Shown here: positions 8,582-17,565 of the stretch, piece by piece
How positions within the stretch are numbered: the first letter of the stretch is position 1
Layout: each line of letters opens with the position of its first letter
DNA from: an uncultured Clostridia bacterium
GTDB lineage: Bacteria > Bacillota > Clostridia > Oscillospirales > Ruminococcaceae
Direction of reading: 5' to 3'
DNA: 64,000 bases
Assembly (NCBI GenBank): GCA_947089135.1
Contig: CAMUJF010000003.1
Location: 62,001 to 126,000 of the forward strand
Translations under genes and position numbers: made by a program
Notes under the pieces: generated by a model
What the model saw: only the letters and a program-made list of their open reading frames with translations
Told to the model about the DNA's origin: nothing
The model's database searches: none

Positions 8582-10333
8582 ATGAAAGACTTTATAAACA
8601 ATTTTAAGATACCGCTTATTCTCGGAGGCTGTGCGCTTATTGCGATAGTCATTACGTTGTTTGTTGTAACCGGAGGCGGAGGATCCTCATACGGACTGTA
8701 CATATCGTCAGCTTCGGGAAGCGTCAGCGTTACAAATTCCGACGCTGTTACAAGTTCTGCAAGCGGAGATATGCTTAAAAACGGCGATATTATTACTCTT
8801 GGCTCGGATTCCTCATGCATACTTGCATATAAAGGAAAGAAAAATTCCGAAAAGAACTATATTGTTCTCGGTTCAGATTCTCAGGTTGTTGTGTCGGGAG
8901 AATTCAACGGCAAGGAAAATGGCGAGCTTTTCTTAAGAAGCGGCTCGGTAATAGGAAATTTTGCGGACGATGATCGCTGCTCAATAAACATAAGAACTGC
9001 CGATTCTATGATCTCTACGGATAAAAGCGTGTCAAAAATTTCCTACAGTACTAACGAGTTTATGTCTTATACCGATTTGTACACCTTTATGGGCGACAAC
9101 AGTATTCAGCTTTATGACGCGGCTGGAAATTCCGTAAATAACGCTGAGCTTCAGATAGCCAAAAAATGGGGACGGATTGTCTCCGAGGACGGACCTTCAT
9201 TTGAGGCGCTCAATCTGGACTTCGATCTGGAGGAGCTTTCCGCTTCCGACCTTAAAAATCTTATAACCATTGCCGCAATTATAGGCGAAGAGTTTCCTTA
9301 TACCCCCGAAGAATTAAAGGCAGCATATGATAAAAATTCGGACGGAGATGACAACGAAGATGCGCCTCCCGTTGAACAGCAGCCTGATGAGACGGTAACT
9401 GACAGCTCTGATACTATACAGATTGCCGAGCCTATTGTCACAACTGCTCCTGCGCCTACGGAAACTACTCTTCCGGGATACACCACTGCCGCTCCTATAG
9501 TAACAACCACGACTGCGCCTGTCACTACTACCGCCGCAGCAGCGGTTACAGAGACTGTTCCTGCGGACTCTTCGGATAACAGCGGAGTTTACCATACGGT
9601 TACAATCGTTGTGGACGGCGAAGAAACCATTCAGGAAGTAATTCACGGAGGAAATGCCGTTAAACCTGAGGATCCGGTTGTCGAGGGTCTGGAATTTATC
9701 GGTTGGGACGGTTCGTTTGATAACATTACAGAGGATAGGGTTATTACAGCTCAGTTCAACGAGTTTTCATCAGAGCCATCAGGAAATACTCATACTGTAA
9801 CGGTAGTTATCGGAAATAAGTCAAATACTATTCAGGTCGAACACGGAAAGTCTGCCAATCTTCCGTCAACTATAAATGTGGAGGGCTACATCTTTAAAGG
9901 TTGGGACAAAGATTTTACAAATATCACCAAAGATATTGTTATTTCTGCGATTCTTGAACCTGCCGGAACCCATACGGTTACCTTTGTTGTAGAAAATGAT
10001 ACTTATACTATTCAGGCAGAACATGGGGGAGCTGTTGTTCCGCCGTATATCCCAAGTACAGACAGTATGGGAAATCGTTTTATTGGCTGGGATAAGTCCC
10101 TTGACAATATTATAATAGATACTACTATTACGGCGGTGTTTGCAACAGGTGAGTATCATACGGTCACTTTTATAATAGACGGTGAATTCCATACTGTAAA
10201 AACACCTGACGGGGGAACCGCAGAACCTCCATTCTGGCCTATAACCGACAAAAATGGAAACCGTTTCCTCGGTTGGGATAAGAGTCTTGACAATATTAAG
10301 AGCGATATTACTATTACCGCGTATTACGGTTAA
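8582..10333 (+). CDS. FecR-like membrane protein with four InlB-type repeats
   Basis: A 583-residue protein with an N-terminal transmembrane anchor (about 10-32), a FecR-like beta domain (about 40-190, with SGSVSVTNSDAVTSSASGDML and NGDIITLGSDSS) and a Thr/Ala/Pro-rich linker (about 270-330). Four InlB B-repeat / Listeria-Bacteroides-type repeats begin near residues 335, 402, 463 and 525. Each repeat starts with HTVT and carries a GW(D) core such as FIGWDGSFDNIT or FKGWDKDFTNIT. Such repeats are usual in surface adhesion proteins. The gene is a paralogue of its upstream neighbour and probably shares its promoter. The ATG is preceded by a hairpin and a weak ribosome binding site. An extracellular sensory or adhesive role is inferred. 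Confidence 0.85.
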   Translation: MKDFINNFKIPLILGGCALIAIVITLFVVTGGGGSSYGLYISSASGSVSVTNSDAVTSSASGDMLKNGDIITLGSDSSCILAYKGKKNSEKNYIVLGSDSQVVVSGEFNGKENGELFLRSGSVIGNFADDDRCSINIRTADSMISTDKSVSKISYSTNEFMSYTDLYTFMGDNSIQLYDAAGNSVNNAELQIAKKWGRIVSEDGPSFEALNLDFDLEELSASDLKNLITIAAIIGEEFPYTPEELKAAYDKNSDGDDNEDAPPVEQQPDETVTDSSDTIQIAEPIVTTAPAPTETTLPGYTTAAPIVTTTTAPVTTTAAAAVTETVPADSSDNSGVYHTVTIVVDGEETIQEVIHGGNAVKPEDPVVEGLEFIGWDGSFDNITEDRVITAQFNEFSSEPSGNTHTVTVVIGNKSNTIQVEHGKSANLPSTINVEGYIFKGWDKDFTNITKDIVISAILEPAGTHTVTFVVENDTYTIQAEHGGAVVPPYIPSTDSMGNRFIGWDKSLDNIIIDTTITAVFATGEYHTVTFIIDGEFHTVKTPDGGTAEPPFWPITDKNGNRFLGWDKSLDNIKSDITITAYYG

Positions 10334-10346
10334 TTATAATATCAAA

Positions 10347-10384
10347 AATGGGATAGAAACAGAATGCCGTTTCTATCCCATTAG
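10347..10384 (+). terminator. Terminator after the FecR-like pair
   Basis: AATGGGATAGAAAC (10347-10360) and GTTTCTATCCCATT (10369-10382) form a perfect 14-bp stem between the convergent FecR-like and rrf2 genes. It may serve both directions; T tracts are short. Confidence 0.72.
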
Positions 10385-10399
10385 TTTTGCATTAAGGAT

Positions 10400-10801
10400 T
10401 TATGTATCCATAAACATATCAAATGTGTATGAAGCCAGCTTTTTTTCCACCTCGGAGGAAATTTCATCATACACTTTTTGAAAGCGGCATATCCCGGACA
10501 TACCGCGGTTACAGTCATAGCTGTCCGAAAGGCACTTGCTTAGGCAGTACTTGCCCTCTACAGTTTCAATAACGTCTTTAAGAGAAATTTCCTGAGGCGT
10601 TTTAGCAAGCTCGTATCCGCCTTGCGTACCCTTGAAAGATTTTATAATACCGCTTGCCACAAGCTTGCGCAGAATTTTAAGAGCAAATCTAAGAGTAACG
10701 CAGGTTTGCTCTGAAATTGTTTTTGCGTCCATGCGCCGCTTAGACTCGGCAAGGCAGCTGACTATCCTTACAGCGTAATCTGATTCCAATGTTATCTGCA
10801 T
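10400..10801 (-). CDS. Rrf2 family transcriptional regulator
   Basis: A 133-residue winged-helix regulator of the Rrf2/IscR family. Seen: the N-terminal 'MQITLESDYAVRIVSCLAE' pattern, a helix-turn-helix (KTISEQTCVTLRFALKILRKLVASGIIKSFKGTQGGYEL) and three cysteines in the effector region (YCLSKCLSDSYDCNRG) that match in position the Fe-S ligands of IscR/NsrR-type members, plus one more (SGIC). It may therefore sense iron-sulfur status or redox stress. No isc or suf genes are adjacent, so its target is unknown. It follows sigA on the same strand by 81 bases and ends convergently with the FecR-like pair. Confidence 0.9.
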   Translation of the reverse strand: MQITLESDYAVRIVSCLAESKRRMDAKTISEQTCVTLRFALKILRKLVASGIIKSFKGTQGGYELAKTPQEISLKDVIETVEGKYCLSKCLSDSYDCNRGMSGICRFQKVYDEISSEVEKKLASYTFDMFMDT

Positions 10802-10882
10802 AATAATGCCATTTCAGCCGCGGCAAAACAGGCGGCGGAAATTACTCCTTTCGTTTTATTTTCAGGACTGCTGACTCGTGTT

Positions 10883-11962
10883 TCAGTCAAGAAAATCCTT
10901 GACTTTTTTGCTTCTGCTGGGGTGTCTGAGCTTTCTGAGAGCTTTAGCCTCGATCTGGCGGATACGTTCGCGGGTAACGTTGAATTCCTTGCCAACTTCT
11001 TCAAGGGTGCGGCTTCTGCCGTCTTCCAGACCGAAACGCAGTCTGAGTACTTTTTCTTCCCTCTCGGTAAGAGTGGAAAGCACCTCTCCAAGCTGTTCCT
11101 TGAGCAGGATAAGGGATGCGGCTTCCGCAGGAGCAGGCGCGTCGTCGTCGGGAATGAAATCTCCCAGATGACTGTCTTCCTCCTCGCCGATAGGAGTTTC
11201 AAGGGAAACGGGATCCTGCGCAATACGCATTATCTCGCGTACGCGTTCCACCGGCATTTCTGTGAATTCCGCTATTTCTTCGGGAGATGGATCGTGACCG
11301 TTCTGGTGCAAAAGTTGGCTTGAAGCTTTTTTCACCTTTGTTATAGTCTCAACCATGTGTACCGGGATACGGATAGTACGAGCCTGATCGGCGATCGCCC
11401 TTGTGATAGCCTGTCTTATCCACCAGGTAGCGTATGTGGAAAATTTAAAGCCTTTAGTGTGGTCAAATTTTTCAACAGCCTTGATAAGACCGAGATTTCC
11501 CTCCTGAATAAGGTCAAGGAACTGCATACCGCGTCCTACGTAGCGTTTTGCAATAGACACTACCAGACGAAGGTTGGCTTCTGCAAGACGCTTTCTTGCC
11601 TTGATATCTCCCTGAGCCATTCGCTCAGCAAGCTCTATTTCCTCTTCGGCGGTAAGCAGGGGAACCCGTCCTATTTCTTTAAGGTAAATTTTAACGGGAT
11701 CGTCAATTGCAATACCCTCTGTGGAGAGGGTAAGCTCAAGATCGTCAGCAGTAGCGTCCAGTGGGAGGGACAGATCGGTGTCGATGCTAAAGTCCTCAAT
11801 GACCTCAATGTTGAGATTTGAGCAGCTGTCGTAGAAAGCCTCCATTTGGTCGACGTCGTATTCAAGCTCCTCCAGCACGTCTGTAATTTCCTTGGCAGAC
11901 AGCTTGCCGCTTGCCTTTCCCTGCTCCATAAGGCTCTCGATAGTCCGTTTATTGTTTGACAT
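10883..11962 (-). CDS. sigA: Primary sigma factor RpoD/SigA
   Basis: A 359-residue housekeeping sigma factor. Seen in order: an acidic region 1.1-like N terminus; region 1.2 (DDPVKIYLKEIGRVPLLTAEEEIELAERM); region 2 with the RpoD box (GMQFLDLIQEGNLGLIKAVEKFD, then FSTYATWWIRQAITRAIADQARTIRIPVH); region 3; and region 4 with its helix-turn-helix (RTLEEVGKEFNVTRERIRQIEAKALRKLRHP). Start ATG 11962 is chosen because GAAAGGATG lies just upstream; the in-frame ATG three codons earlier overlaps that ribosome binding site. It is the last gene of the classic dgt-dnaG-sigA cluster, 14 bases behind dnaG. Confidence 0.97.
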   Translation of the reverse strand: MSNNKRTIESLMEQGKASGKLSAKEITDVLEELEYDVDQMEAFYDSCSNLNIEVIEDFSIDTDLSLPLDATADDLELTLSTEGIAIDDPVKIYLKEIGRVPLLTAEEEIELAERMAQGDIKARKRLAEANLRLVVSIAKRYVGRGMQFLDLIQEGNLGLIKAVEKFDHTKGFKFSTYATWWIRQAITRAIADQARTIRIPVHMVETITKVKKASSQLLHQNGHDPSPEEIAEFTEMPVERVREIMRIAQDPVSLETPIGEEEDSHLGDFIPDDDAPAPAEAASLILLKEQLGEVLSTLTEREEKVLRLRFGLEDGRSRTLEEVGKEFNVTRERIRQIEAKALRKLRHPSRSKKVKDFLD

Positions 11963-11976
11963 AAAGGTCATCCTTT

Positions 11977-13728
11977 CTACTTCTTTCTTTTTAAATTCTG
12001 AATATATTTTAAAAACTCATCGTCCGACATATCCTTTGCACTCTCGGAATTGTCGGCTGATGAAATAAGAATATTAATAAAATCATCAAGAGCAGTTTTA
12101 TTAATATTTACATCTTTGCTATTGACTTCAATTTCGGTTATTTTACCCATTTCATCGGCGCTAAATTCACTTTGAAGTGAAAGAATATTGGAAAAAACTG
12201 AATTTTTTATCTTTTCCAGCATAACGGAGTAGATTTTTTTGTTGAAATCCGTCGTAAATTGTTCCGGAGCAATTCTTGATGAAATATAATCTGCTTCGTC
12301 CGGATTTGCTGCAAGATAAGCAATTATGCCGATCTCGGCTTTGTATTCCTTTGGTTTTCGGTACGAATCGGGATTTGTACGCATTTGCTTTTGGAACGTT
12401 CTTATTTCAGTCCATTCTTTGTTTTTGGACTGATTTTGCCTTTTTCTTATAAGACCGTTTACCTGTTGAACGATCATTTCCTTGTTCACTTTGTTAGATT
12501 CCGCAAGCCTGCCGGCATATACCTCGCGCTCAATAGGGGAAGAGATGTCCGCAAGAATGTTTACGCATCGCTTCAAATACTCTATTCTGCCCTCGTCTGT
12601 TTCGGTATCCAAACCGGCGCGGCATTTTTCAAGCTCAAACTCAATTGCTCCGCCCGACTTGTCCAAAAGCTGCTTGAAACGGAGTGCGCCGAATTTTTTT
12701 ATGTACTCATCGGGGTCTTTTGCTCCCTCCATTTTGATGATCTTGGTGCGCAGTCCTACCTCTGAAAGAAGGTTGATAGCTTTATGAGTAGCGTTCTGTC
12801 CTGCGCCGTCAGAGTCGTAGGCAATGATTATTTCTTCGGCGTATTGGGACATCAAACGTGCCTGTTCCTGAGTAAGAGCTGTACCAAGGGTGGCAACAAC
12901 GTTTTCAAATCCTGCTTGATTTATAGCGATAACGTCCATGTAGCCCTCTGCAAGGATAAGCCGTTTTTCTTCAGATTTTTTTGCAAAGTTAAGCGAGAAA
13001 AGATTGCGGCTTTTCTTAAATACGGGTGTATCGGAACTGTTCAGGTATTTCGGACCGTCTCCGTCAATAGTTCGTCCACCGAAAGCGATGACATTTCCCC
13101 GCAGGTCAATAATCGGGAACATCACACGGTCTCGGAAAACGTCGTATACGCCTCCGTTTTTACCGCGTCCGCAAAGGAAAGCGGAGATTATCTCATCGTC
13201 CTTAAATCCTTTTGAATGCAGGTGATTGGACAAATTATACCAACCGTTAGGAGCATATCCCAGTCCGTATTTCGTAATGGTAGCCAAAGAGAGCCGGCGT
13301 TCTGCAAAATACCGCCGTCCCTTTTCACCGTCCGGAGAGCCGGTCAAAGTATCGTAAAAATATCTTGCCGCAGTTCGATTTATTTCCAGAATTCGAGATT
13401 TAATGCGTGAGCTTTCATCGTTTTTTGTGTCTTCGGGCATAGTCATTCCTGCGCGGTCGGCAAGAAATTTTATAGCTTCAACGTAACCGAGGTTTTCAAT
13501 TTTCATTACAAAGGTGATAACATCCCCGCCCGCTCCGCAGCCGAAGCAGTAAAAATGCGGGTCGGCTGCGTCAAGAAAAACCGTGCAGGACGGCGATTTT
13601 TCCGAGTGAAAAGGGCACAGACAAACGCAGCCTCTGCCGCGGCGTATCAGACTGACGTATGACGACATAACGCTGTCAATAGGATTATTCTGTTTGAGCT
13701 CCTGAATGAACAGCTCGGGAAACGCCAT
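11977..13728 (-). CDS. dnaG: DNA primase DnaG
   Basis: Makes the RNA primers for replication. The 583-residue protein has the zinc-binding domain first (CLCPFHSEKSPS...HFYCFGCGAGGDVITF), then the Toprim catalytic core (LILAEGYMDVIAINQAGFENVVATLGTALT, EIIIAYDSDGAGQNAT) and a C-terminal helicase-interaction domain. The start is the ATG at 13728, which overlaps the dgt stop codon by one base; the longer frame upstream lies entirely inside dgt. Translational coupling to dgt is likely. Alignment with sigA and dgt gives the macromolecular-synthesis type of operon common in Clostridia. Confidence 0.97.
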   Translation of the reverse strand: MAFPELFIQELKQNNPIDSVMSSYVSLIRRGRGCVCLCPFHSEKSPSCTVFLDAADPHFYCFGCGAGGDVITFVMKIENLGYVEAIKFLADRAGMTMPEDTKNDESSRIKSRILEINRTAARYFYDTLTGSPDGEKGRRYFAERRLSLATITKYGLGYAPNGWYNLSNHLHSKGFKDDEIISAFLCGRGKNGGVYDVFRDRVMFPIIDLRGNVIAFGGRTIDGDGPKYLNSSDTPVFKKSRNLFSLNFAKKSEEKRLILAEGYMDVIAINQAGFENVVATLGTALTQEQARLMSQYAEEIIIAYDSDGAGQNATHKAINLLSEVGLRTKIIKMEGAKDPDEYIKKFGALRFKQLLDKSGGAIEFELEKCRAGLDTETDEGRIEYLKRCVNILADISSPIEREVYAGRLAESNKVNKEMIVQQVNGLIRKRQNQSKNKEWTEIRTFQKQMRTNPDSYRKPKEYKAEIGIIAYLAANPDEADYISSRIAPEQFTTDFNKKIYSVMLEKIKNSVFSNILSLQSEFSADEMGKITEIEVNSKDVNINKTALDDFINILISSADNSESAKDMSDDEFLKYIQNLKRKK

Positions 13729-14720
13729 TATTTTTTCCAGCCTTTCGGTATAAACAGTTCGTTGTATAGGTTTACCGAGTAAACATCGGTCATGCCCGCT
13801 ATATAGTCGCACACAGCTCTGTCTTTGTCGAACTTCGCCATGATTTTTTTGTATTCGTCGGGAAGCTTGTCGGGGTACCTCAAAAAGTACATATAAAGCC
13901 GTTCTATCATTGCTTTTGCTTTTGCTTCCTCAGCCTTTGCCGATGAATTTTTGTACACGTTTGCGAACATAAACTCCCTAAGCTCATCATGAGCCTTTTT
14001 GACTTCGTCGCTCATGCGGATATCCTCCACGCCGTTTTCAACAATAGAGGTGATCAGAGTAGTGATACGCTTGCTTTTGCTGTTGCCGAGAATATCGGTT
14101 GCGGACTTTGGCAAATCATCTTCTTTGAGCATTCCCGCACGTATCGAGTCGTCTATGTCATGGTTTATATAAGCGATCTTATCTGCAAGGCGTACAATAT
14201 AGCCCTCTTTTGTAACAGCAATCTTGTTTGTATGACAAGCAATGCCGTTTTTTACTTCGTATGTAAGATTAAGACCTGCGCCGTCGTTTTCTATGTAATC
14301 AACCACGCGGACGCTTTGCAGATAATGCTTGAAGCCGTACGGACATATTTCGTTGAGAATATCCTCTCCGGAATGACCGAAAGGAGTATGACCCAAATCG
14401 TGTCCGAGAGCAATAGCTTCGGTCAGATCTTCGTTGAGTCTGAAAGCCCTTGAAATAGTACGCGCAATCTGCGACACTTCAAGTGTATGTGTTAGCCGTG
14501 TTCTGTAGTGGTCGCCGACGGGGGAGAGGAACACCTGGGTCTTCTGCTTTAGTCTTCTGAACGAATTGCAGTGGAGTATCCTGTCCCTATCGCGCTGAAA
14601 TTCCGTTCTCAGCGGACATTTGGGTTCACTGCGGACACGTCTGCCCGTACCCTTTGATGTGCAGGCATCCTCGCACAGAATACCCAACTCTGTGATTTCT
14701 GTTTGTTCGCGTACTGTCAT
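13728..14720 (-). CDS. dgt: Deoxyguanosinetriphosphate triphosphohydrolase-like protein
   Basis: A 330-residue HD-domain dNTPase that hydrolyses dGTP or other dNTPs to the nucleoside and triphosphate. Seen: 'FRRLKQKTQVFLSPVGDHYRTRLTHTLEVSQIARTI' with the metal-binding H..., then ALGHDLGHTPFGHSGE with the HD pair, and later 'YINHDIDDSI' with the downstream aspartate. Start ATG 14720 follows a strong GGAGGT; an ATG 13 codons earlier lacks one. It is the first gene of the dgt-dnaG-sigA cluster. In Clostridia this dgt-like gene is regularly attached to dnaG, suggesting a link of nucleotide pools to replication (inference). Confidence 0.95.
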   Translation of the reverse strand: MTVREQTEITELGILCEDACTSKGTGRRVRSEPKCPLRTEFQRDRDRILHCNSFRRLKQKTQVFLSPVGDHYRTRLTHTLEVSQIARTISRAFRLNEDLTEAIALGHDLGHTPFGHSGEDILNEICPYGFKHYLQSVRVVDYIENDGAGLNLTYEVKNGIACHTNKIAVTKEGYIVRLADKIAYINHDIDDSIRAGMLKEDDLPKSATDILGNSKSKRITTLITSIVENGVEDIRMSDEVKKAHDELREFMFANVYKNSSAKAEEAKAKAMIERLYMYFLRYPDKLPDEYKKIMAKFDKDRAVCDYIAGMTDVYSVNLYNELFIPKGWKK

Positions 14721-14844
14721 ATCCGCACCTCCGGGAAGTCTGATGATATAGTAGCGCATTTAAATATTGTATCTGCTTATATATACAATTTTCGCGAAAA
14801 AAAAACCTCTTTTTAATATAAATTTTGTATTAGTGCACAAATAA

Positions 14845-15471
14845 TCATGCAAAATTATCGTAATATTCATCACCATGTACAATAAAAGCGTTTCCATTGG
14901 TAATATCGGTTAATTTTTCAATAAGCGGAGTGCAAAAATCTTTTTTGACAAGCATTTTTACTGTGACATTTTCGGCGTAGTCTGTATTTAAAAGTTTGAC
15001 CTCAAATTCCGGAAGTACGTAACTGATTTTTCCGTACAGATTATAATCCGCAGTAACTGTTATAGGTCTGCAAAGGCACATGATAAGCCGTTCTGCGGCA
15101 TCAGCGGCAATTTTGGCGCTGTGGGAATATGCTCTGACCAGACCGCCGCCGCCGAGCAGAATACCTCCGAAGTATCTTGTGACTACACAGCAAACGTCTG
15201 TCAGCCCCTCCTTGCGTAGCACTTCCAACACCGGGACTCCTGCCGTACCTTGTGGTTCGCCATCGTCAGAATATCTGGAAATGTTTCCGGAACGCAGGAT
15301 ATAAGCATATACGTTATGTTTGGCTTTTCGGTTTGACGCGCGTATTTCATTAATAAAATCCACGGCTTCGTCTTCGTTTTCTACGTGCTTGATGTGTCCG
15401 ATGAATTCTGACTTCTTCTCGGTAAAGGAAGCTTTCGCCAAACCTTTGACAGTGGAATAATCGCCGTCCAT
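14845..15471 (-). CDS. YigZ/IMPACT family (UPF0029) protein
   Basis: A 208-residue protein of the YigZ family. Seen: the N-terminal 'SEFIGHIKHVENEDEAVDFINEIR', the signature 'HNVYAYIL...RYSDDGEPQGTAGVPVLEVL' and the 'VVTRYFGGILLGGGGLVRAYS' block, followed by the smaller C-terminal ferredoxin-like domain (DUF1949). Eukaryotic IMPACT proteins act on translational control through GCN1; the bacterial role is not established. The ATG follows AAAGGAAAA. It stands alone between dgt and rpmE, with the rpmE terminator just upstream. Confidence 0.93.
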   Translation of the reverse strand: MDGDYSTVKGLAKASFTEKKSEFIGHIKHVENEDEAVDFINEIRASNRKAKHNVYAYILRSGNISRYSDDGEPQGTAGVPVLEVLRKEGLTDVCCVVTRYFGGILLGGGGLVRAYSHSAKIAADAAERLIMCLCRPITVTADYNLYGKISYVLPEFEVKLLNTDYAENVTVKMLVKKDFCTPLIEKLTDITNGNAFIVHGDEYYDNFA

Positions 15472-15501
15472 GTAAATTTTCCTTTCTTAATATCCTTTAG
15501 C

Positions 15502-15538
15502 CAAAAAACAAGCCTGCGTAAAGAACTACGCAGGCTTG
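15502..15538 (-). terminator. Terminator of rpmE
   Basis: A perfect 12-bp stem (15509-15520 with 15527-15538) and a six-base loop. On the minus strand it is followed by TTTTTTGG. It starts five bases past the rpmE stop codon. Confidence 0.9.
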
Positions 15539-15542
15539 CGAA

Positions 15543-15746
15543 TTACTTATCCATACCAAAACGCTTCTTGAATCTGTCTACACGTCCGCCGGTGTCAACA
15601 AGCTTCTGCTTACCGGTGTAGAACGGGTGACACTTGGAGCAAATCTCGACTCTGATGTTTTCCTTTGTGGAACGAGTCTTGATAACATTGCCGCAAGCAC
15701 AGGTAATGGTAGTCTCCTTATAGTCGGGATGAATACCCTGCTTCAT
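15543..15746 (-). CDS. rpmE: 50S ribosomal protein L31
   Basis: A 67-residue L31. Seen: 'MKQGIHPDYKETTITCACGNVI' and 'VEICSKCHPFYTGKQKLVDTGGRVDRFKKRFG'. The four cysteines (two CxC/CxxC pairs) show that this is the zinc-containing C+ form rather than the zinc-free paralogue made under zinc starvation. Start ATG 15746 is preceded by GAGGTGC; the longer upstream frame is not likely to be translated. It has its own consensus promoter and terminator. Confidence 0.97.
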   Translation of the reverse strand: MKQGIHPDYKETTITCACGNVIKTRSTKENIRVEICSKCHPFYTGKQKLVDTGGRVDRFKKRFGMDK

Positions 15747-15843
15747 GAACAGCACCTCATTTCTTTCCAATATATTTATGATTGCATAGCAGCCCATCAC
15801 AACATATCGGACAGTAGTGCTACCTAATCACTTACGGTAAGAT

Positions 15844-15872
15844 AGTATACCATAAAAAGCGCCTTGTGTCAA
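15844..15872 (-). promoter_or_regulatory. Promoter of rpmE
   Basis: On the minus strand: TTGACA (15867-15872), a 17-base spacer and TATACT (15844-15849). Confidence 0.88.
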
Positions 15873-15882
15873 TAACTTTTTG

Positions 15883-17436
15883 TTAACAAAGTATGATTAC
15901 AAAGTTACCGCCCTTGTCAACGTCACCGAAAGTACACTTACCGTTGCTCTGAACCTTAGCTGTGTCAACGAGCGAAAGAGTTTCCTTTGCAGAGTTGTAA
16001 CGATACAGTTTAGCAGTGCAGCCTGCGCGCTTAGTGGAGAACTTAACTGTAACGTCAGCATCTACGCCGAAAGATCCGCCGCTGATAGTGATCTGAGCAT
16101 TGCTTACAGCGTCGTTCTTCTTGTAAGCCGCTTTAATAAGCTTTGTCGGAACCATATCGGTGTTGTAAGTTGTATCAATGTCGATCGAAGATGTCGTGGA
16201 AAGATCTTTTCCGTTGATAGCAAAAACAACGCCGTTCTTGAGTACGAATTTAACCGTAATATTCTTGCCGTAAATAGCAGAAGTTACGGAAGAAGGAATG
16301 GAGGTTTCGTAATTCATGCTTACAGAAACACTGGAACCATTCTTGAGGGAACTGAGGTATTTTGCAACAGCTGTCCAACCCTTTCTGTTACCTACGGTAG
16401 CAGTAGTGGAATCGTTCTTGGAGCTTGTTGTGTCATCATTCTTTTCTTTTTGTCTTTCAAGCCAGTAGTAGTAGTATGGGTCATCGTAGCCATAACCATA
16501 ACCGTAATACCAATCATCGTAATAATAGTTATTATTGTTGTAATAACCTAAGGAAACAACATATGAAGTGTTTCCAGAAGAAGCGCTAGCAGCTGCGGCA
16601 TATGTAGGATAATACTTACCTGTTAAACGGTTAAAATAGTTATATGTTGGTGCAGTAAGACTCTGGGACGTGTATACTTTGCTAGCGTCGCCGCCTGCAG
16701 CGGAGAGAGCGGAATTGTAAGTAGGATAATATAGTGTGCCTACCTTGTATACACCATATGTATATCCGTAGTAATTGTTGTTTGAGCTATCATATCCGGT
16801 GATCTTAATGTAGTTAGCTACATTCGGAACGCCAAATTCATAAGAACCGCTTATCTGGTTGAAGTAAATATTATCGGAACCGTATGCGTTTCTTACACTG
16901 CCGTAAGTCTGTGAGCCGGTCAAAGTAAGAGTCTGGCTGTAAGACGTATTACCTGCAGCGCGCAAACTGGACAAATTCGGATACCAAAGACCATCAGTAG
17001 CGCCCCTATAAATTGCATTGTTGCTTGCTGCAAGACTGGAACTTCCGCCGGGGGTAGGTGTTGTATTTCCGTAGCCGATCGTTACACCCGATGAATAGCT
17101 TCCGCTTGCAGGCTTGCGATTTGAAACAACAGTTTGTCCGTTAACAATCTGATAATATATCGTTGCTCCATATCCGAACGCTGTTGTAACGCTTTCAGTA
17201 GTGTAACTAACATCCGAAGGCGCTTGGTCATAATAAGTTACCTTTGGAGTAACAGGAATAGGTTTTCCGTTTTCGTCGGTTCCACCGCCTACGTTTTCAA
17301 CTACCTTGTATACGTAGCCGCTGATACGACCGTTAGAATCAATTTCTGTTGCGCTTGCAGTAACGCCCATGGCGGAAACAGCCGTCATAGCTGCCAGACC
17401 TGCTGCGGCAATCCTGCCGAGGTTTTTCTTTTTCAT
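15883..17436 (-). CDS. Secreted tyrosine/serine-rich protein, function unknown
   Basis: A 517-residue exported protein. An Sec-type signal peptide (KKKNLGRIAAAGLAAMTAVSAMGVTASA) ends near residue 28. The body is very rich in Tyr, Ser, Asn and Gly. Repeated ~40-residue units contain motifs such as YYPTYNSALSAAGG, YYPTYAAAASASSG and 'LWYPNLSSLRAAG', and a spacer is almost pure Tyr/Gly/Asp (YYYDDWYYGYGYGYDD). The C-terminal ~170 residues are an ordinary beta-rich domain. No sortase motif or membrane anchor is seen. The repeats resemble cell-wall-binding-like units but I do not recognise the family. AAAGGAG precedes the ATG. Promoter and repeated TTACAA/TTGTAA elements lie upstream, suggesting regulated expression. 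Confidence 0.82.
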   Translation of the reverse strand: MKKKNLGRIAAAGLAAMTAVSAMGVTASATEIDSNGRISGYVYKVVENVGGGTDENGKPIPVTPKVTYYDQAPSDVSYTTESVTTAFGYGATIYYQIVNGQTVVSNRKPASGSYSSGVTIGYGNTTPTPGGSSSLAASNNAIYRGATDGLWYPNLSSLRAAGNTSYSQTLTLTGSQTYGSVRNAYGSDNIYFNQISGSYEFGVPNVANYIKITGYDSSNNNYYGYTYGVYKVGTLYYPTYNSALSAAGGDASKVYTSQSLTAPTYNYFNRLTGKYYPTYAAAASASSGNTSYVVSLGYYNNNNYYYDDWYYGYGYGYDDPYYYYWLERQKEKNDDTTSSKNDSTTATVGNRKGWTAVAKYLSSLKNGSSVSVSMNYETSIPSSVTSAIYGKNITVKFVLKNGVVFAINGKDLSTTSSIDIDTTYNTDMVPTKLIKAAYKKNDAVSNAQITISGGSFGVDADVTVKFSTKRAGCTAKLYRYNSAKETLSLVDTAKVQSNGKCTFGDVDKGGNFVIILC

Positions 17437-17515
17437 TTTAAAAATCTCCTTTGCAAATTGGTTTTCATGCCTTTTAAAGGCAGTTATTGCGAAAAATAAA
17501 TTTTGCTTACTTACA

Positions 17516-17544
17516 AGTATACAATATTTTTTCTGTTTTGGCAA
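17516..17544 (-). promoter_or_regulatory. Promoter of the secreted protein gene
   Basis: On the minus strand: TTGCCA (17539-17544), a 17-base spacer and TATACT (17516-17521), 80 bases ahead of the start codon. Confidence 0.8.
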
Positions 17545-17565
17545 TAGCTTTTTTAACGAAATATA

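Noticed and set aside
15880..16551. Plus-strand ORF of 223 codons
   Set aside because: It is antisense to the repetitive secreted protein gene; the low-complexity codons keep the other strand open.
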